A stretch of DNA of 64,000 nucleotides, taken from contig JAQVZS010000001.1 of the NCBI GenBank assembly GCA_028708075.1, positions 205,319 through 269,318 of the forward strand, read 5' to 3'. The stretch comes from Massilibacteroides sp. (GTDB lineage Bacteria > Bacteroidota > Bacteroidia > Bacteroidales > Tannerellaceae). Shown piece by piece: positions 1-10,910 of this stretch. Numbering within the stretch: position 1 is the stretch's first letter; each line of letters starts with the position of its first letter. A model generated the notes under the pieces. That model searched no databases. It was not told where the DNA came from and was given only the letters and a program-made list of their open reading frames with translations. A program made the position numbers and the translations under genes.

Positions 1-2823
1 TATAATAAACCAGTAAAAGAGTTATTTGTTCGTACGGATGGAAATGGGAAGGCGAAGTTTGAGCTTTCTTTTCCGGATGATGAATGGGGAACGTATTTTG
101 TACGAGTGAGTGATCGATTGGGTAAACATTCAAGCGGTGTGATGAGCTATTTTGACTGGCCTTCGTATGAAGGGCGTCGGAATAGAGATGGTAGTTCATC
201 TCCGTATACTCTTACGTTTAAAACGGATAAAGACAATTATCGTGTAGGCGAGGATATGGTGATTTCTTTTCCTTCTACAGAAATGAGCAAAGCGATTGTC
301 ACCATCGAAAACGGGACGAAAGTTTTGTCGGTCGAACGTTACGATTGTAGATCCAAAGAGACTACCGTAAGGATTCGTGTGACAGAAGAGATGCAGCCGA
401 ATTCATATGTTTATATTACGTTATTGCAGCCGCATGGCGAAACGCAGAACGATCTACCGATCCGTCTTTACGGAGTTGTTCCTTTTACAGTGACTTCATC
501 GAATAGCACATTACATCCGGTAATCCGGACGCTGGAAGAATTAAAGCCGGAAGAGCGTTACGACGTGACAGTTTCGGAAAAAAACGGACGGGAAATGGCG
601 TATACAGTGGCAATTGTTGATGAAGGGTTGTTGGATTTGACTCGTTTTACTACACCCGATCCATGGAAAGTATTCAATGCTCGCGAAGCGCTGGGTGTAA
701 GTACTTGGGACTTGTATAATTTTGTAGTCGGCACTTATGGCGGACGCATCGAACAATTATTTAGTATTGGTGGCGACGATGCACTGAACAAAGGGCCGAA
801 GGCAATTGTCAATCGTTTTAAACCGGTGGTGCGTTTTGAAGGGCCTTTCTTTTTAAAAAAAGGAGAGAAAAAACGGCACACGTACAAAATGCCGAATTAT
901 AATGGGCGGGTGCGGATGATGATCGTAGCTGGAGATGGCCGGGCTTATGGATATGCCGAAAAGAGTGTGTTGGTGCGTAAGTCCGTCATGTTGCTCGGCA
1001 CGCTTCCGTGCGTGATCGGCGTAGGTGAGGAGATGGTCGTGCCAGCGACTGTCTTTGCTACTGAGAAAGGTGTCGGGCAGGTGCAGGTAGCGATCGAGTG
1101 TTCGGGGAATATGGAAGTGACAGGAAATAAAATTGTCCAACTTTATTTTGACGAGCAAGGAGATAAACAAGCTGCTTTTCGTATTCGGGTGAAAAAAAAA
1201 CCGGGAGTAGGTCATATTAAACTGATTGCTTCGGGGAAAGGGGAGTCTACCGTTTACGAAACTGATATCGCGATCCGTTCAGTTAGACGAGTACAAACAA
1301 AAGTAATTCCAGCTACTCTTGAAAATGGGAAAAGATGGAAAGACTCGGTGACAATGCCGGGTAGTGAAGGAACCAATAAGCTAACGCTTGAAGTATCGAA
1401 CGTTCCGCCTCTTAATCTTGCCTTACGTTTGAAATACCTGTTGGGGTATCCGCATGGTTGTCTGGAACAGATCCTTTCAAAAGCGTTTCCGCAACTTTAT
1501 CTTAATGAATTGGTTGCATTGACCGACGTGCAATCTGTGTCTGTAGAGACGGTGATTCGGGAAGTAATATCCCGGCTTCGTTCATATCAGACGGCAGAAG
1601 GTGCTTTTGCTTATTGGCCGGGAGGAACTTCGACCAATGCTTGGGGAACAGCTTATGCGGCTCATTTTTTGGTCGAGGCCGAGTTAAGGGGATATTTTGT
1701 CCCTACCTCTTTGAAACTAACCGCGTTGAATAATCTGAAATTAGTTGCCCGGAAATGGCAAGCGCCTCCAGTTTCTTCCACTTGGGCTGCTTCCGAAGAA
1801 CTAACTCAGGCGTACAGGTTGTATGTGCTTGCGCAGGCGAACGTTGCTGAAATCGGTGCAATGAACAGATTGAAAGAAGCAAAGTTTGGTTATTCTGCAT
1901 CCATTTCTCTTTTAGCTTCGGCGTATGCTTTAGCCGGAAGACAGGATGTGGCAACCGATTTGCTTTCAAAAACGACAGAAGTCGTTTCCAGATATGATGA
2001 ATACGATTTAACTTTCGGAAGTGATTTGCGCGATCAGGCGATTCGTTTGCAAACACTTTGTCTATTGGATAAGGCGATGGAAGCTGCCGGATTGGCAAAA
2101 TCGGTGTCCGAAAAATTAGGGACTAACGACTGGTTCAGTACACAATCTACGTCGTATGCATTATTGGCGATGTCGTCTTATCTGAAAAAATACCGCACGG
2201 CCAATGAAATGGCATTTACTTATGTAGTCGATGGTAAAATCGATGAAGTGAAGACTTCGAAAACTGTTTGGAATGGTCAACTACTGGGTAAAGTATCCTC
2301 TACTGCAAAATTGGAAGTACGCAACACTGGTCAATCTACACTCTTTATTCGGGCAATAATGGAAGGGATTCCTGCGCAAGGAGAAGAAACTGCTTATCAG
2401 AATGGGTTATCACTTGCGGTGTCGTATACGGATAGAAACGGAAAAGCCGTAGATATAGACCGATTGGAACAGGGAACAAACTTTATAGCAGTAGTGACGG
2501 TGCGTAATTCTTCTTCAAAAGGAATTCGGAATGTGGTGCTTACGGAAGTGTTCCCGGCTGGATGGGAAATCTTGAATACCCGTTTTTTGCAAGAGGATGT
2601 GGGGAATAATGCGACGCAAGGTTTCGTGAATTATCAGGATATTCGAGACGATCGCTCGTACAGTTATATCGATTATCTTCCTGTCGGACGTCAGGTAACC
2701 GTGCGAATACATCTTTGCGCGGTATATTCCGGTAAATTTTATTTACCTCCGGTTTATAGCGAAGCTATGTATGACTATTTGATACGAGCCAATACGAAAG
2801 GGAAAATAGTAGAAGTCTATTAA
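1..2823 (+). CDS. alpha-2-macroglobulin family protein, 5' end outside window
   Basis: Frame is open from base 1 (YNKPVKELFVRTDG...) into the listed ORF at 106; GYPHGCLEQ thioester motif and A2M/MG-domain-like sequence. Confidence 0.9.
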   Translation, partial: YNKPVKELFVRTDGNGKAKFELSFPDDEWGTYFVRVSDRLGKHSSGVMSYFDWPSYEGRRNRDGSSSPYTLTFKTDKDNYRVGEDMVISFPSTEMSKAIVTIENGTKVLSVERYDCRSKETTVRIRVTEEMQPNSYVYITLLQPHGETQNDLPIRLYGVVPFTVTSSNSTLHPVIRTLEELKPEERYDVTVSEKNGREMAYTVAIVDEGLLDLTRFTTPDPWKVFNAREALGVSTWDLYNFVVGTYGGRIEQLFSIGGDDALNKGPKAIVNRFKPVVRFEGPFFLKKGEKKRHTYKMPNYNGRVRMMIVAGDGRAYGYAEKSVLVRKSVMLLGTLPCVIGVGEEMVVPATVFATEKGVGQVQVAIECSGNMEVTGNKIVQLYFDEQGDKQAAFRIRVKKKPGVGHIKLIASGKGESTVYETDIAIRSVRRVQTKVIPATLENGKRWKDSVTMPGSEGTNKLTLEVSNVPPLNLALRLKYLLGYPHGCLEQILSKAFPQLYLNELVALTDVQSVSVETVIREVISRLRSYQTAEGAFAYWPGGTSTNAWGTAYAAHFLVEAELRGYFVPTSLKLTALNNLKLVARKWQAPPVSSTWAASEELTQAYRLYVLAQANVAEIGAMNRLKEAKFGYSASISLLASAYALAGRQDVATDLLSKTTEVVSRYDEYDLTFGSDLRDQAIRLQTLCLLDKAMEAAGLAKSVSEKLGTNDWFSTQSTSYALLAMSSYLKKYRTANEMAFTYVVDGKIDEVKTSKTVWNGQLLGKVSSTAKLEVRNTGQSTLFIRAIMEGIPAQGEETAYQNGLSLAVSYTDRNGKAVDIDRLEQGTNFIAVVTVRNSSSKGIRNVVLTEVFPAGWEILNTRFLQEDVGNNATQGFVNYQDIRDDRSYSYIDYLPVGRQVTVRIHLCAVYSGKFYLPPVYSEAMYDYLIRANTKGKIVEVY

Positions 2824-2840
2824 ATAGAAGATAATAAAGA

Positions 2841-2878
2841 CCGTCTGTACAACCGTTTTGGGAGGTTGGTACAGGCGG
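2841..2878. terminator. stem-loop between convergent A2M and sucD genes
   Basis: CCGTCTGTACAACC / GGTTGGTACAGGCGG pairing with one wobble and a bulge, convergent intergenic location. Confidence 0.5.
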
Positions 2879-2931
2879 GTTAATTAATTAACGTTGCGTA
2901 AAAAAACAGTAGAGTAGTGAAACCTAAATTT

Positions 2932-3789
2932 TTAGCTTAATAATTGAGGGATTTCACCGGGTTCTTTAGCAACACGAACGCCAGCCGCTTCTAATGCGGC
3001 TATTTTCTCTGCGGCAGTACCCGAACCGCTTGAGATAATTGCACCGGCATGTCCCATTTGTTTTCCCGGAGGAGCCGACTGCCCGGCGATGAAAGCGACA
3101 ACTGGTTTGGTTACGTGATTACGGATATATTCTGCGGCTAATTCTTCCGCGTTTCCGCCTATTTCTCCGATCATAACAATACTATGTGTTTCCGGATCGT
3201 TTTCAAAACGTTCCAGCAAGTCTCGGAAATAAAGTCCTACAACTGGATCTCCTCCCATGCCCACGGCAGTTGATTGTCCCATTCCAGCAGCCGATAGATG
3301 ATAAACCACTTCGTACGTCAGGGTGCCGCTACGGCTCAACACCCCAACATGTCCTTTTTTGAAAATATGTCCGGGTAAAATACCAACCAAGCTTTCGTCT
3401 GGAGTGACAAGCCCGGGACAGTTAGGCCCGATTAGTGTTGCCCCGTGTTCCCGAACAAAATGATGAGCTTTAATAACATCCAGTGTTGGAATTCCTTCTG
3501 TGATGCAAATAATTAATTGAATTCCAGCATCAGCCGCTTCCATGATAGAATCAGCCGCAAAACGAGCCGGAACAAAAATGATAGACGTATTAGCCGCTGT
3601 TTGTTCTACAGCCTCATAAACCGTATTGAATACAGGGAGTTCGTGTATACTTGTTCCTCCTTTTCCGGGAGAAGTTCCTCCTACGACTTGCGTTCCGTAA
3701 GCTTTCATTTTTTCAGCATGGAATCTACCGTCGCGTCCGGTAATTCCCTGCACAATAAGACGCGTGTTTTTATTGATTAAAATACTCAT
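2932..3789 (-). CDS. sucD: succinyl-CoA synthetase alpha subunit
   Basis: [17 protein letters not shown], AxGMGGDPV and GHAGAI motifs; adjacent to sucC. Confidence 0.95.
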   Translation of the reverse strand: MSILINKNTRLIVQGITGRDGRFHAEKMKAYGTQVVGGTSPGKGGTSIHELPVFNTVYEAVEQTAANTSIIFVPARFAADSIMEAADAGIQLIICITEGIPTLDVIKAHHFVREHGATLIGPNCPGLVTPDESLVGILPGHIFKKGHVGVLSRSGTLTYEVVYHLSAAGMGQSTAVGMGGDPVVGLYFRDLLERFENDPETHSIVMIGEIGGNAEELAAEYIRNHVTKPVVAFIAGQSAPPGKQMGHAGAIISSGSGTAAEKIAALEAAGVRVAKEPGEIPQLLS

Positions 3790-3801
3790 GATTTTTTACT
3801 G

Positions 3802-4944
3802 TTAAAGGATTTGACCAGATGATTTGACTGCCAGATGTGTAGCTTCGCTCATGGTTTCAGCAGAAAGAAGACGTGTACCTTTCAGCAATTCCCGTCCTTC
3901 TTTTTCGTTTGTTCCGGTGAGTCGGACGACTATAGGAACCATTGTTTTTAGTTCATCAAATGCCACTATTAATCCGCTAGCTACGTCGTCACAGCGGGTG
4001 ATTCCGCCGAAAATATTAATAAGTACGACCTTAACCTGTTTATCACTCAGCAAAAGTTTCATAGCGTTGATGACTTTCTGCGGATTCGAACTTCCTCCGA
4101 TATCGAGGAAATTAGCCGGTTGCCCACCATAAAGCTTGATCATATCCATTGTCGCCATAGCTAATCCTGCACCATTCACCATACAACCGATATTTCCATC
4201 TAAATGCACATAACTGAACCCTTTTTCTTTTGCTTCAGTTTCTGTTTTTTCTTCAGGAGTCGGTTCGAAGAGCGTAATTACGTCCGGGTGACGGAAAAGC
4301 GCGTTGTCGTCAAATGCCATTTTTGCGTCTATTGCGATCAGTTGTCCCGCATGCGTACGTATCAGCGGATTGATCTCTGTTAAAGAAGCATCCTTTTCGA
4401 GGAAGAGTCTGTAAAGATTTTGCAGAATAGCTGCCAATTGGTTGACCTGACTGATTTCGTTAAAAAAAAGGAACGCATATTTCCGTGCCAGATAATCGGG
4501 TAAACCGATCAAAGGATCGATACTGAACTTGTAAATCCGGTTCGGCGTATTTTTCGCTACTGTTTCAATATCCATACCGCCGTCGGAACTCATCATTAAT
4601 AAAACCGATTTCGTGTTGCGGTCGATGATAAAACTAATATAATACTCAGATTCGATATCGACGGCTTCGCTGATAAGTATTTTTTTTACAACATACCCTT
4701 TGATTTTCATTCCCAGGATGGACGTTGCGTTTGTCCGGACTTCTGTCTCATTTTGAGCTAATTTTATTCCACCGGCTTTTCCCCGCCCCCCCGCTAAAAC
4801 TTGCGCTTTTACTACTATTTTCTTCGGTTGAAATTCTTTCCATGCAGCGACAGCTTCTTCTGTATTGGCACAAAGTTTGTGTCTTTCTACAGGTATTCCA
4901 TAGCTCGAAAAGAATTTTTTTGCCTGATATTCGTGTATTTTCAT
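3802..4944 (-). CDS. sucC: succinyl-CoA synthetase beta subunit
   Basis: MKIHEYQAKKFF start, QVLAGGRGKAGG, NGAGLAMATMD, NIFGGI motifs. Confidence 0.95.
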   Translation of the reverse strand: MKIHEYQAKKFFSSYGIPVERHKLCANTEEAVAAWKEFQPKKIVVKAQVLAGGRGKAGGIKLAQNETEVRTNATSILGMKIKGYVVKKILISEAVDIESEYYISFIIDRNTKSVLLMMSSDGGMDIETVAKNTPNRIYKFSIDPLIGLPDYLARKYAFLFFNEISQVNQLAAILQNLYRLFLEKDASLTEINPLIRTHAGQLIAIDAKMAFDDNALFRHPDVITLFEPTPEEKTETEAKEKGFSYVHLDGNIGCMVNGAGLAMATMDMIKLYGGQPANFLDIGGSSNPQKVINAMKLLLSDKQVKVVLINIFGGITRCDDVASGLIVAFDELKTMVPIVVRLTGTNEKEGRELLKGTRLLSAETMSEATHLAVKSSGQIL

Positions 4945-5075
4945 TTGATATAAATTAATAGAAAAATCTTGAAATTCTTGTTTTTCAGAAAACTAAGGTT
5001 GCACTATGAAAACATTTTTTTTGCGGACTATGTTTTTTGGAGGCAAACATTTTTTTGAGAATATTTTATACTTAA

Positions 5076-6164
5076 TTAATACCAATCTTTTTTATGAAGA
5101 TAAATCCAGGTGCCGATTCCTGTCAGTCCCATGATTCCCCAGGCAACCCAATAGCCGTATTTCCATCCTAATTCAGGCATATTTGCAAAATTCATGCCCC
5201 AGATTCCGGCAAGAAATGTAAGAGGAATAAAAAGTGTGGATACAATCGTCAGTCGTTTCATGATGGCGTTCATACGAAGGTCGTTATTGGAAATGTAAAG
5301 GTCAACTAACGAAGAAATGATTTCTCGACAACCATCGATTGTTTGATTTACGTATTGTAACTGGTCGGTGAGGTCGATGAAAGCCGGTTGAGCCTCATGA
5401 CTGATAAGGATGCTTTCACTTTTGGTTAACTTGTTAATTTGTTCGCGAAGAGGGAGACTGTTTTTACGGATAACCATGTATTCCCGTCTTCGCTGCTGGA
5501 TAAGAGATCCCACACTTTCCTGATTTGTAGAAATATCAAGAAGAGTATCTTCAATATCTTCCAGCAATTCTTCCACATGAGTAGAAGTTTCTACAAGACT
5601 GGCGACAACAGCATTCAGTAGAAAAGCCAGCAGCATGCTTCCGTCTTCTTTTGAACGAATACCCAGAATATCTTCGTTGATCGCTTTGATTACCGGAATA
5701 AAAAGATCATGATTTGTTTCCGCAAAAGTTATGACGGTATTGCCGACCATGAGTATGCCGATGTGTTCTGTCTCTATTTCATTTCTTTCATTGTAATGAC
5801 AGGAATTCAGGATAATAAATATTTTCCCCTGATATTCTTCTATTTTCACGATATGTTCAGGAGTAAGAATATCTTTCGCGTCGAGCATATCGAGCCCAAA
5901 TTTTGCAATGATGCGGCTGATTAATTCTGCGTCCATTAACCCATTAACCTGAACCCAGTTCATGGCTTTTCCTTGATGTTGAATCCGTTCGAACAGTTCA
6001 TTTTCTTTTTCCTGAGGGATTGCATTATCACGAACACCTTCCGTATTATATTGGATAAGGCGAAGAGTCGTCGACGTCGTCTGGTTTCCGGTATATACAT
6101 ACTGTTCAGAAAGGTGGTGGTTGCTCGAGCGTTTTCGCTTATTGTAATTCTCTCTGTGCTTCAT
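5076..6164 (-). CDS. corA: CorA family magnesium/cobalt transporter
   Basis: C-terminal GMNFANMPE signature and two TM helices. Confidence 0.93.
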   Translation of the reverse strand: MKHRENYNKRKRSSNHHLSEQYVYTGNQTTSTTLRLIQYNTEGVRDNAIPQEKENELFERIQHQGKAMNWVQVNGLMDAELISRIIAKFGLDMLDAKDILTPEHIVKIEEYQGKIFIILNSCHYNERNEIETEHIGILMVGNTVITFAETNHDLFIPVIKAINEDILGIRSKEDGSMLLAFLLNAVVASLVETSTHVEELLEDIEDTLLDISTNQESVGSLIQQRRREYMVIRKNSLPLREQINKLTKSESILISHEAQPAFIDLTDQLQYVNQTIDGCREIISSLVDLYISNNDLRMNAIMKRLTIVSTLFIPLTFLAGIWGMNFANMPELGWKYGYWVAWGIMGLTGIGTWIYLHKKDWY

Positions 6165-6182
6165 ACGGAATTAATTTTATGG

Positions 6183-8648
6183 TTAATTAAATTCCACGAC
6201 TGTAATTCCTGCGCCTCCTAATTGAACATGTTCGTCGTGATAACGGTAGACTCCTGGTGTAGTCTGAAGATAGTCCCGGATTAGTTGTCGCAGAGCCCCT
6301 GTCCCTGTCCCATGCAAAATCCGTACATTAGAAACACCCACTTGTATGGCATCGTCGATGAAGTAAGTCACTGTTTGAAGAGCTTCGTCACCCCGCATAC
6401 CCCGGATGTCTATTTCCTGTTTAAAATTTAGTTTCTTTTCGCGCATTTCGTCGCGCGTCTGAGTGCTGACGAAAGAACTTTTTTTAGTCTCCTGCCTAAG
6501 CTGACCTTTACTCACCTTTTCCAAACGGCTGATTTTCACCGTGCTTTTGATCATTCCAAAAGCGACGACAGCCAGTTCTCTTTGCACTTCCATCACGGTG
6601 CCAGCAGAAGCCTGTCCTCTTAATCTTACGGCATCACCAGTTTCAATAACTTCGCGGTTAAAAACAGGCAGTTTAGAGATTTTGTTGTTATTTTTCTTTT
6701 CCTTTCGTTCTTTTATTTTTGCGATTTTTTGGGCAATCCGGTTTTCTTCATCCTCCGTATCTTCGATAGTTTCTCGAAATGATTCCAGCGATTTTCGGAT
6801 CTGTTTGGTTTGTTCTTTCTCCGCTTGTGCTTCTTTTATTTCACGGATGGTGTTTTCTATCTTTGCGTTTACATCGGCAAGGATACGCTGTGCTTCTTCT
6901 TTGGCCTCTCGGATAATTTCCTTGCGTTGTTTATCAACAGTCACAATATCGGTTTCATAACGAGAGATTCTTTCTTCCAATTTTTTTTCCTGTTGGCGGA
7001 TGTTTTGGCGTTTATTTTCCCAGTAACGTTTATCCCGGACAATATCCTGCAAATATTTATCCATGTCGATATAGTCCGATCCTACTATTTTGGAAGCATC
7101 GGTGATAACATCTTCAGGTAATCCGATTTTGCGTGCGATTTCGACGGCAAAGGAGCTCCCCGGGTGACCGATAGCCAGTTTAAATAACGGCTGCATCAAG
7201 TGACGATCGTAGAGCATTGCTCCGTTGATCAATCCTTCGGTTTCTTCAACAAAATGTTTCAGATTTTGATAATGAGTGGTAATAACTCCCCAACAACCTT
7301 TTCGATTGAAACGGTCGAGCAACACTTCCGCGATTGCACCACCTATTTGTGGTTCGGTTCCGCTGCCGAATTCATCGATTAGAAGAATGGTTCGCTCATT
7401 GCAGTTCCTGAGGAAAAACTTCATGTTCGTCAGGTGCGAACTATATGTACTCAGGTCGTTTTCAATACTCTGTTCGTCACCAATATCAATAAATATACTG
7501 TCAAACAAGCCTGTTCGCGAACGTTCATGCACAGGTATAAGTAACCCACATTGGAGCATATATTGTAGAAGTCCGACTGTTTTCAGGCAAACCGATTTTC
7601 CTCCGGCGTTCGGTCCAGAAATCAACAACAATCGTTTATTCTCAATTAATTCTATATCTAGTGGGACTACTTCTTTTCCTTGCTTTTGGTGCGATAAAAA
7701 AAGCAACGGATGAATTGCATGAGTCCAGTCTATTTGCTGTTTGTCTTCTATCACTGGTTTGATCGCCATAATTTGTTCCGCAAATAATGCCTTGGCACGT
7801 ATAAAATCGATTTCAGCCAGAAAATCGTAAGACTGTAAAATTTCCGGAACTAGGGGGCGGATATTGTTCGTAAAAGCCGTTAACAGACGGATAATCTCGC
7901 GGCGTTCTTCCCCTTCTAGTTCTCGAATACGGTTGTTCGCTTCTACTACTACTTCTGGTTCGATAAATACGGTCTTCCCCGTTGCCGATTCATCGTGCAC
8001 GATTCCTCTTATTTTCCGTTTGAAAGCTGGGGCAACTGGAATCATTAATCGACCGTCGCGCACAGTAGGTGTTACATCTTTTTCGACGACGCCTTCCGAT
8101 TGCGCTGTGCGAAGAATAGAGAGTAGGCTGCGTGAAATAGATTGAGTTATCGTTATGATTTCCTTTCGTATACGGGTAAGCTCTGCAGACGCGTTGTCTT
8201 TTACCCGCCCGAATTTGTCTAATATATTATCAATCTGATGGATTAATTGCGGAAACACCGAGATGTCGCCTGCCAAGGCCGTCAAAGCCGGATAAAGGAT
8301 CTCTTCGTTTTCTTTCGGCCGAAGAAAACGGATGATGTCATTTATCGTTTGTAAAGAGCGCTTCAGGTCAAAAAGCTCCTTCTCGTCCAGAAATGTACCT
8401 TCCGGACGGATTCTTTTCAGCGAATAACGTATGTCGAAAAAGTAATTTGCCGGAAATTCTTTTTCCCCGTGCAGAATTTGAATAAACTCGGCTGTTTGAT
8501 CCAGCCATTGCCGTATTTCGGCATATTCTTGGGAAAAAGACATCCCTGCGGTTTTTTCTTCACCGAGCGTACTTAAACATTTTTCTGATATGAGTACACG
8601 AACTTTATCAAAGCCCGTTTTGCTTTCAAAATTTTCAGGATATATCAC
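6183..8648 (-). CDS. mutS2: endonuclease MutS2 with C-terminal Smr domain
   Basis: ISGPNAGGKSVCLKTVGL Walker A, LIDEFGSGTEP Walker B, C-terminal IDIRGMRGDEAL...LHGTGTGALRQ Smr domain. Confidence 0.95.
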   Translation of the reverse strand: MIYPENFESKTGFDKVRVLISEKCLSTLGEEKTAGMSFSQEYAEIRQWLDQTAEFIQILHGEKEFPANYFFDIRYSLKRIRPEGTFLDEKELFDLKRSLQTINDIIRFLRPKENEEILYPALTALAGDISVFPQLIHQIDNILDKFGRVKDNASAELTRIRKEIITITQSISRSLLSILRTAQSEGVVEKDVTPTVRDGRLMIPVAPAFKRKIRGIVHDESATGKTVFIEPEVVVEANNRIRELEGEERREIIRLLTAFTNNIRPLVPEILQSYDFLAEIDFIRAKALFAEQIMAIKPVIEDKQQIDWTHAIHPLLFLSHQKQGKEVVPLDIELIENKRLLLISGPNAGGKSVCLKTVGLLQYMLQCGLLIPVHERSRTGLFDSIFIDIGDEQSIENDLSTYSSHLTNMKFFLRNCNERTILLIDEFGSGTEPQIGGAIAEVLLDRFNRKGCWGVITTHYQNLKHFVEETEGLINGAMLYDRHLMQPLFKLAIGHPGSSFAVEIARKIGLPEDVITDASKIVGSDYIDMDKYLQDIVRDKRYWENKRQNIRQQEKKLEERISRYETDIVTVDKQRKEIIREAKEEAQRILADVNAKIENTIREIKEAQAEKEQTKQIRKSLESFRETIEDTEDEENRIAQKIAKIKERKEKKNNNKISKLPVFNREVIETGDAVRLRGQASAGTVMEVQRELAVVAFGMIKSTVKISRLEKVSKGQLRQETKKSSFVSTQTRDEMREKKLNFKQEIDIRGMRGDEALQTVTYFIDDAIQVGVSNVRILHGTGTGALRQLIRDYLQTTPGVYRYHDEHVQLGGAGITVVEFN

Positions 8649-8669
8649 GTTTTATAATTCAAATGAAAA

Positions 8670-10094
8670 TTATTCAATCGTAACGGATAGTTCCGAACGA
8701 ATATCCGGACGAATGATTGCTTCGAATTTTGTTTTTCCTCTTCGTAAATTAAATGAACAGGCGTTTGTGCCGGATGTATTAATATAAGGGGCAAAATAGA
8801 ATAGGTATGAGAATGGGGCAATTTCTTTTGTCTTCTTGATCGCGTCTGCCACTTGCGTATATTTGAACGGATCCCAATACATACAACGTGTAAAACCGTT
8901 GGCATCTGTGAACCGGGTTTCAGAATCACGGAATTTCATGGTGGAAGTGATAAATGTTTTGTATGCGGCTGTAGCATCTTCTGCTGTTATATCCAGCGAA
9001 AAACCTTCGATTTTTTCGATAATATCGTTAGTACGAATTCCAGCAACGGCTGCGGGAGAATTCGGATCGACTTTGGCCACCATTTCCAGTCGGTTGACAT
9101 CAAAATTTAAACCAGTATAGTTATAGTTCTTTTTATTGACTTTATATTGGACATTACGCGTGTATCTTACGTATGGATACTGCATACACATTAATGGAAC
9201 GTGAATACGGGCATAGTCTTCTATTTGAAACGGGCTTTCTAAAAATTCGTTTGCTTCACATTCCCAGATAACTCGTCCAGGTAAAAAGATATTATCTACC
9301 ATTTTAAATCCGAATTGGAGAATATATTCCGCTTCGGATTCGGCGGCAGATGTACTGATAAAAGGTACTTTTATCATTTCATTGCGTGAAAAATCGTAAC
9401 GGAAATTTTGTTCTTTTTCGATAACTACCATACTCTTCCCCTTGTAATTGGGGTTTTTGTCAAAATAATAATACGTATTGATTAAGATGTCTGGTCCGTA
9501 ATTATCGTATGTTAGCCCCTTTCCGGTTAATTCATCTTTGATGGCCTGGTTGATTGCGTTTTCTAATTCTTTGTTGTTTTCATCAATCGGGGCAAAACCA
9601 AAGGTGCGGAATTGTTGAAAATTGACCGGGTTGGGCGTTACCGTTGTTTTAAACGGACAGACAAATTTCCGTTCAGAGGTACTTTCTAAACTAAGCATGG
9701 AAAAGGCTGTAACTAATTGATCTTCCGAAATGGCGTTTCTTCGTTTACATTCCTTTCCAATTAAAAGCGTATGGTCGGTTTTAGTGAGATTGGAGATCTG
9801 CAATACGACTTCTTGTTTGTCTGCCGGATTGAGTAGTTGGTTTATTTCTTCCGAAGCAATTTCTTTTAAATCTGTTCCGTCTATTTTTTTTATAATGTCG
9901 AATTGTTTCAATCCGGCCAGTTCTGCAGACGAATACGGATAGACTTCGGTAACAATAGGAAGACCGATTCCCCAATTGGCATTTTTACTGATCTCGAATG
10001 AAAAGCCCAGGCGACAAATTAAGTTTCCACCGCTTTGAGCAAAACCTGTCATGCAGATTATAAGTAATGCTGTTACTATAATACACTTTTTCAT
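8670..10094 (-). CDS. secreted PDZ-domain protein
   Basis: Signal peptide; PDZ-like segments at N-term (GIGLPIVTEVYPYSSAELAGLKQFDIIKKIDG) and C-term half (VDPNSPAAVAGIRTNDIIEKIEG); no protease motif recognised. Confidence 0.7.
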   Translation of the reverse strand: MKKCIIVTALLIICMTGFAQSGGNLICRLGFSFEISKNANWGIGLPIVTEVYPYSSAELAGLKQFDIIKKIDGTDLKEIASEEINQLLNPADKQEVVLQISNLTKTDHTLLIGKECKRRNAISEDQLVTAFSMLSLESTSERKFVCPFKTTVTPNPVNFQQFRTFGFAPIDENNKELENAINQAIKDELTGKGLTYDNYGPDILINTYYYFDKNPNYKGKSMVVIEKEQNFRYDFSRNEMIKVPFISTSAAESEAEYILQFGFKMVDNIFLPGRVIWECEANEFLESPFQIEDYARIHVPLMCMQYPYVRYTRNVQYKVNKKNYNYTGLNFDVNRLEMVAKVDPNSPAAVAGIRTNDIIEKIEGFSLDITAEDATAAYKTFITSTMKFRDSETRFTDANGFTRCMYWDPFKYTQVADAIKKTKEIAPFSYLFYFAPYINTSGTNACSFNLRRGKTKFEAIIRPDIRSELSVTIE

Positions 10095-10308
10095 ACCTGC
10101 TTATGCTAAATCTTGTTTAATATCCTTGATGAATTATTAGAACAAAGGTAAAGATATTTTTTTGTCTGTGATAGACTTGGCAGTATATTTGCTGCGTCTA
10201 TGACAAATACAATCGGTTTATTTTAAGGTCATTGGATTGTTTGGGTTATTTTTGACTTTTGTATCCGATTGATTAATAGTGATTAAGTAAGAATTTATAC
10301 ATTTATTT

Positions 10309-10896
10309 ATGAATGATATGGAGCAAAATGAAACGAAAAATCCTGAGGAGGCTATAAATCCTGAGGAAAAGGATGAAGTGACAAATTTGCAGAAAGAACA
10401 GACAGAAGAGGTAGAAAATGCTTCTAATGCTGACAATCTGGCGGATAGTGATGTTGAAAAGTTACAAGCGAAATACGACGAGTTAAATGACGCCCACGTG
10501 CGACTGATGGCGGAGTTTGATAATTATCGTAAGCGTACCTTACGCGAAAAAGCCGATTTGATTAAAAACGGTGGTGAGGTGGCTTTAACGGCAATTCTTC
10601 CGATCATAGATGATTTTGAGAGAGCTTTGCAAAATGTCCGGGTGGCTGAAGATATCTCTGCGGTTGCGGAAGGTATAGAATTGATTTACACTAAATTTAA
10701 AGTTTATCTGGCTCAACAAGGAGTAAAGTCTATTGAAGCGACGGGGCGGGCCTTTGATACGGAGAAGTTTGACGCTGTTGCTACGATTCCTGCGCCCAAG
10801 GAAGATTTAAAGGGAAAGGTAATCGATTGCGTTCAAACTGGTTATACTTTATATGATAAAGTAATTCGTCACGCCAAAGTGGTTGTAGGTGAATAA
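10309..10896 (+). CDS. grpE: nucleotide exchange factor GrpE
   Basis: [26 protein letters not shown], followed by dnaJ. Confidence 0.95.
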   Translation: MNDMEQNETKNPEEAINPEEKDEVTNLQKEQTEEVENASNADNLADSDVEKLQAKYDELNDAHVRLMAEFDNYRKRTLREKADLIKNGGEVALTAILPIIDDFERALQNVRVAEDISAVAEGIELIYTKFKVYLAQQGVKSIEATGRAFDTEKFDAVATIPAPKEDLKGKVIDCVQTGYTLYDKVIRHAKVVVGE

Positions 10897-10910
10897 TAAA
10901 GAATGTAAAA

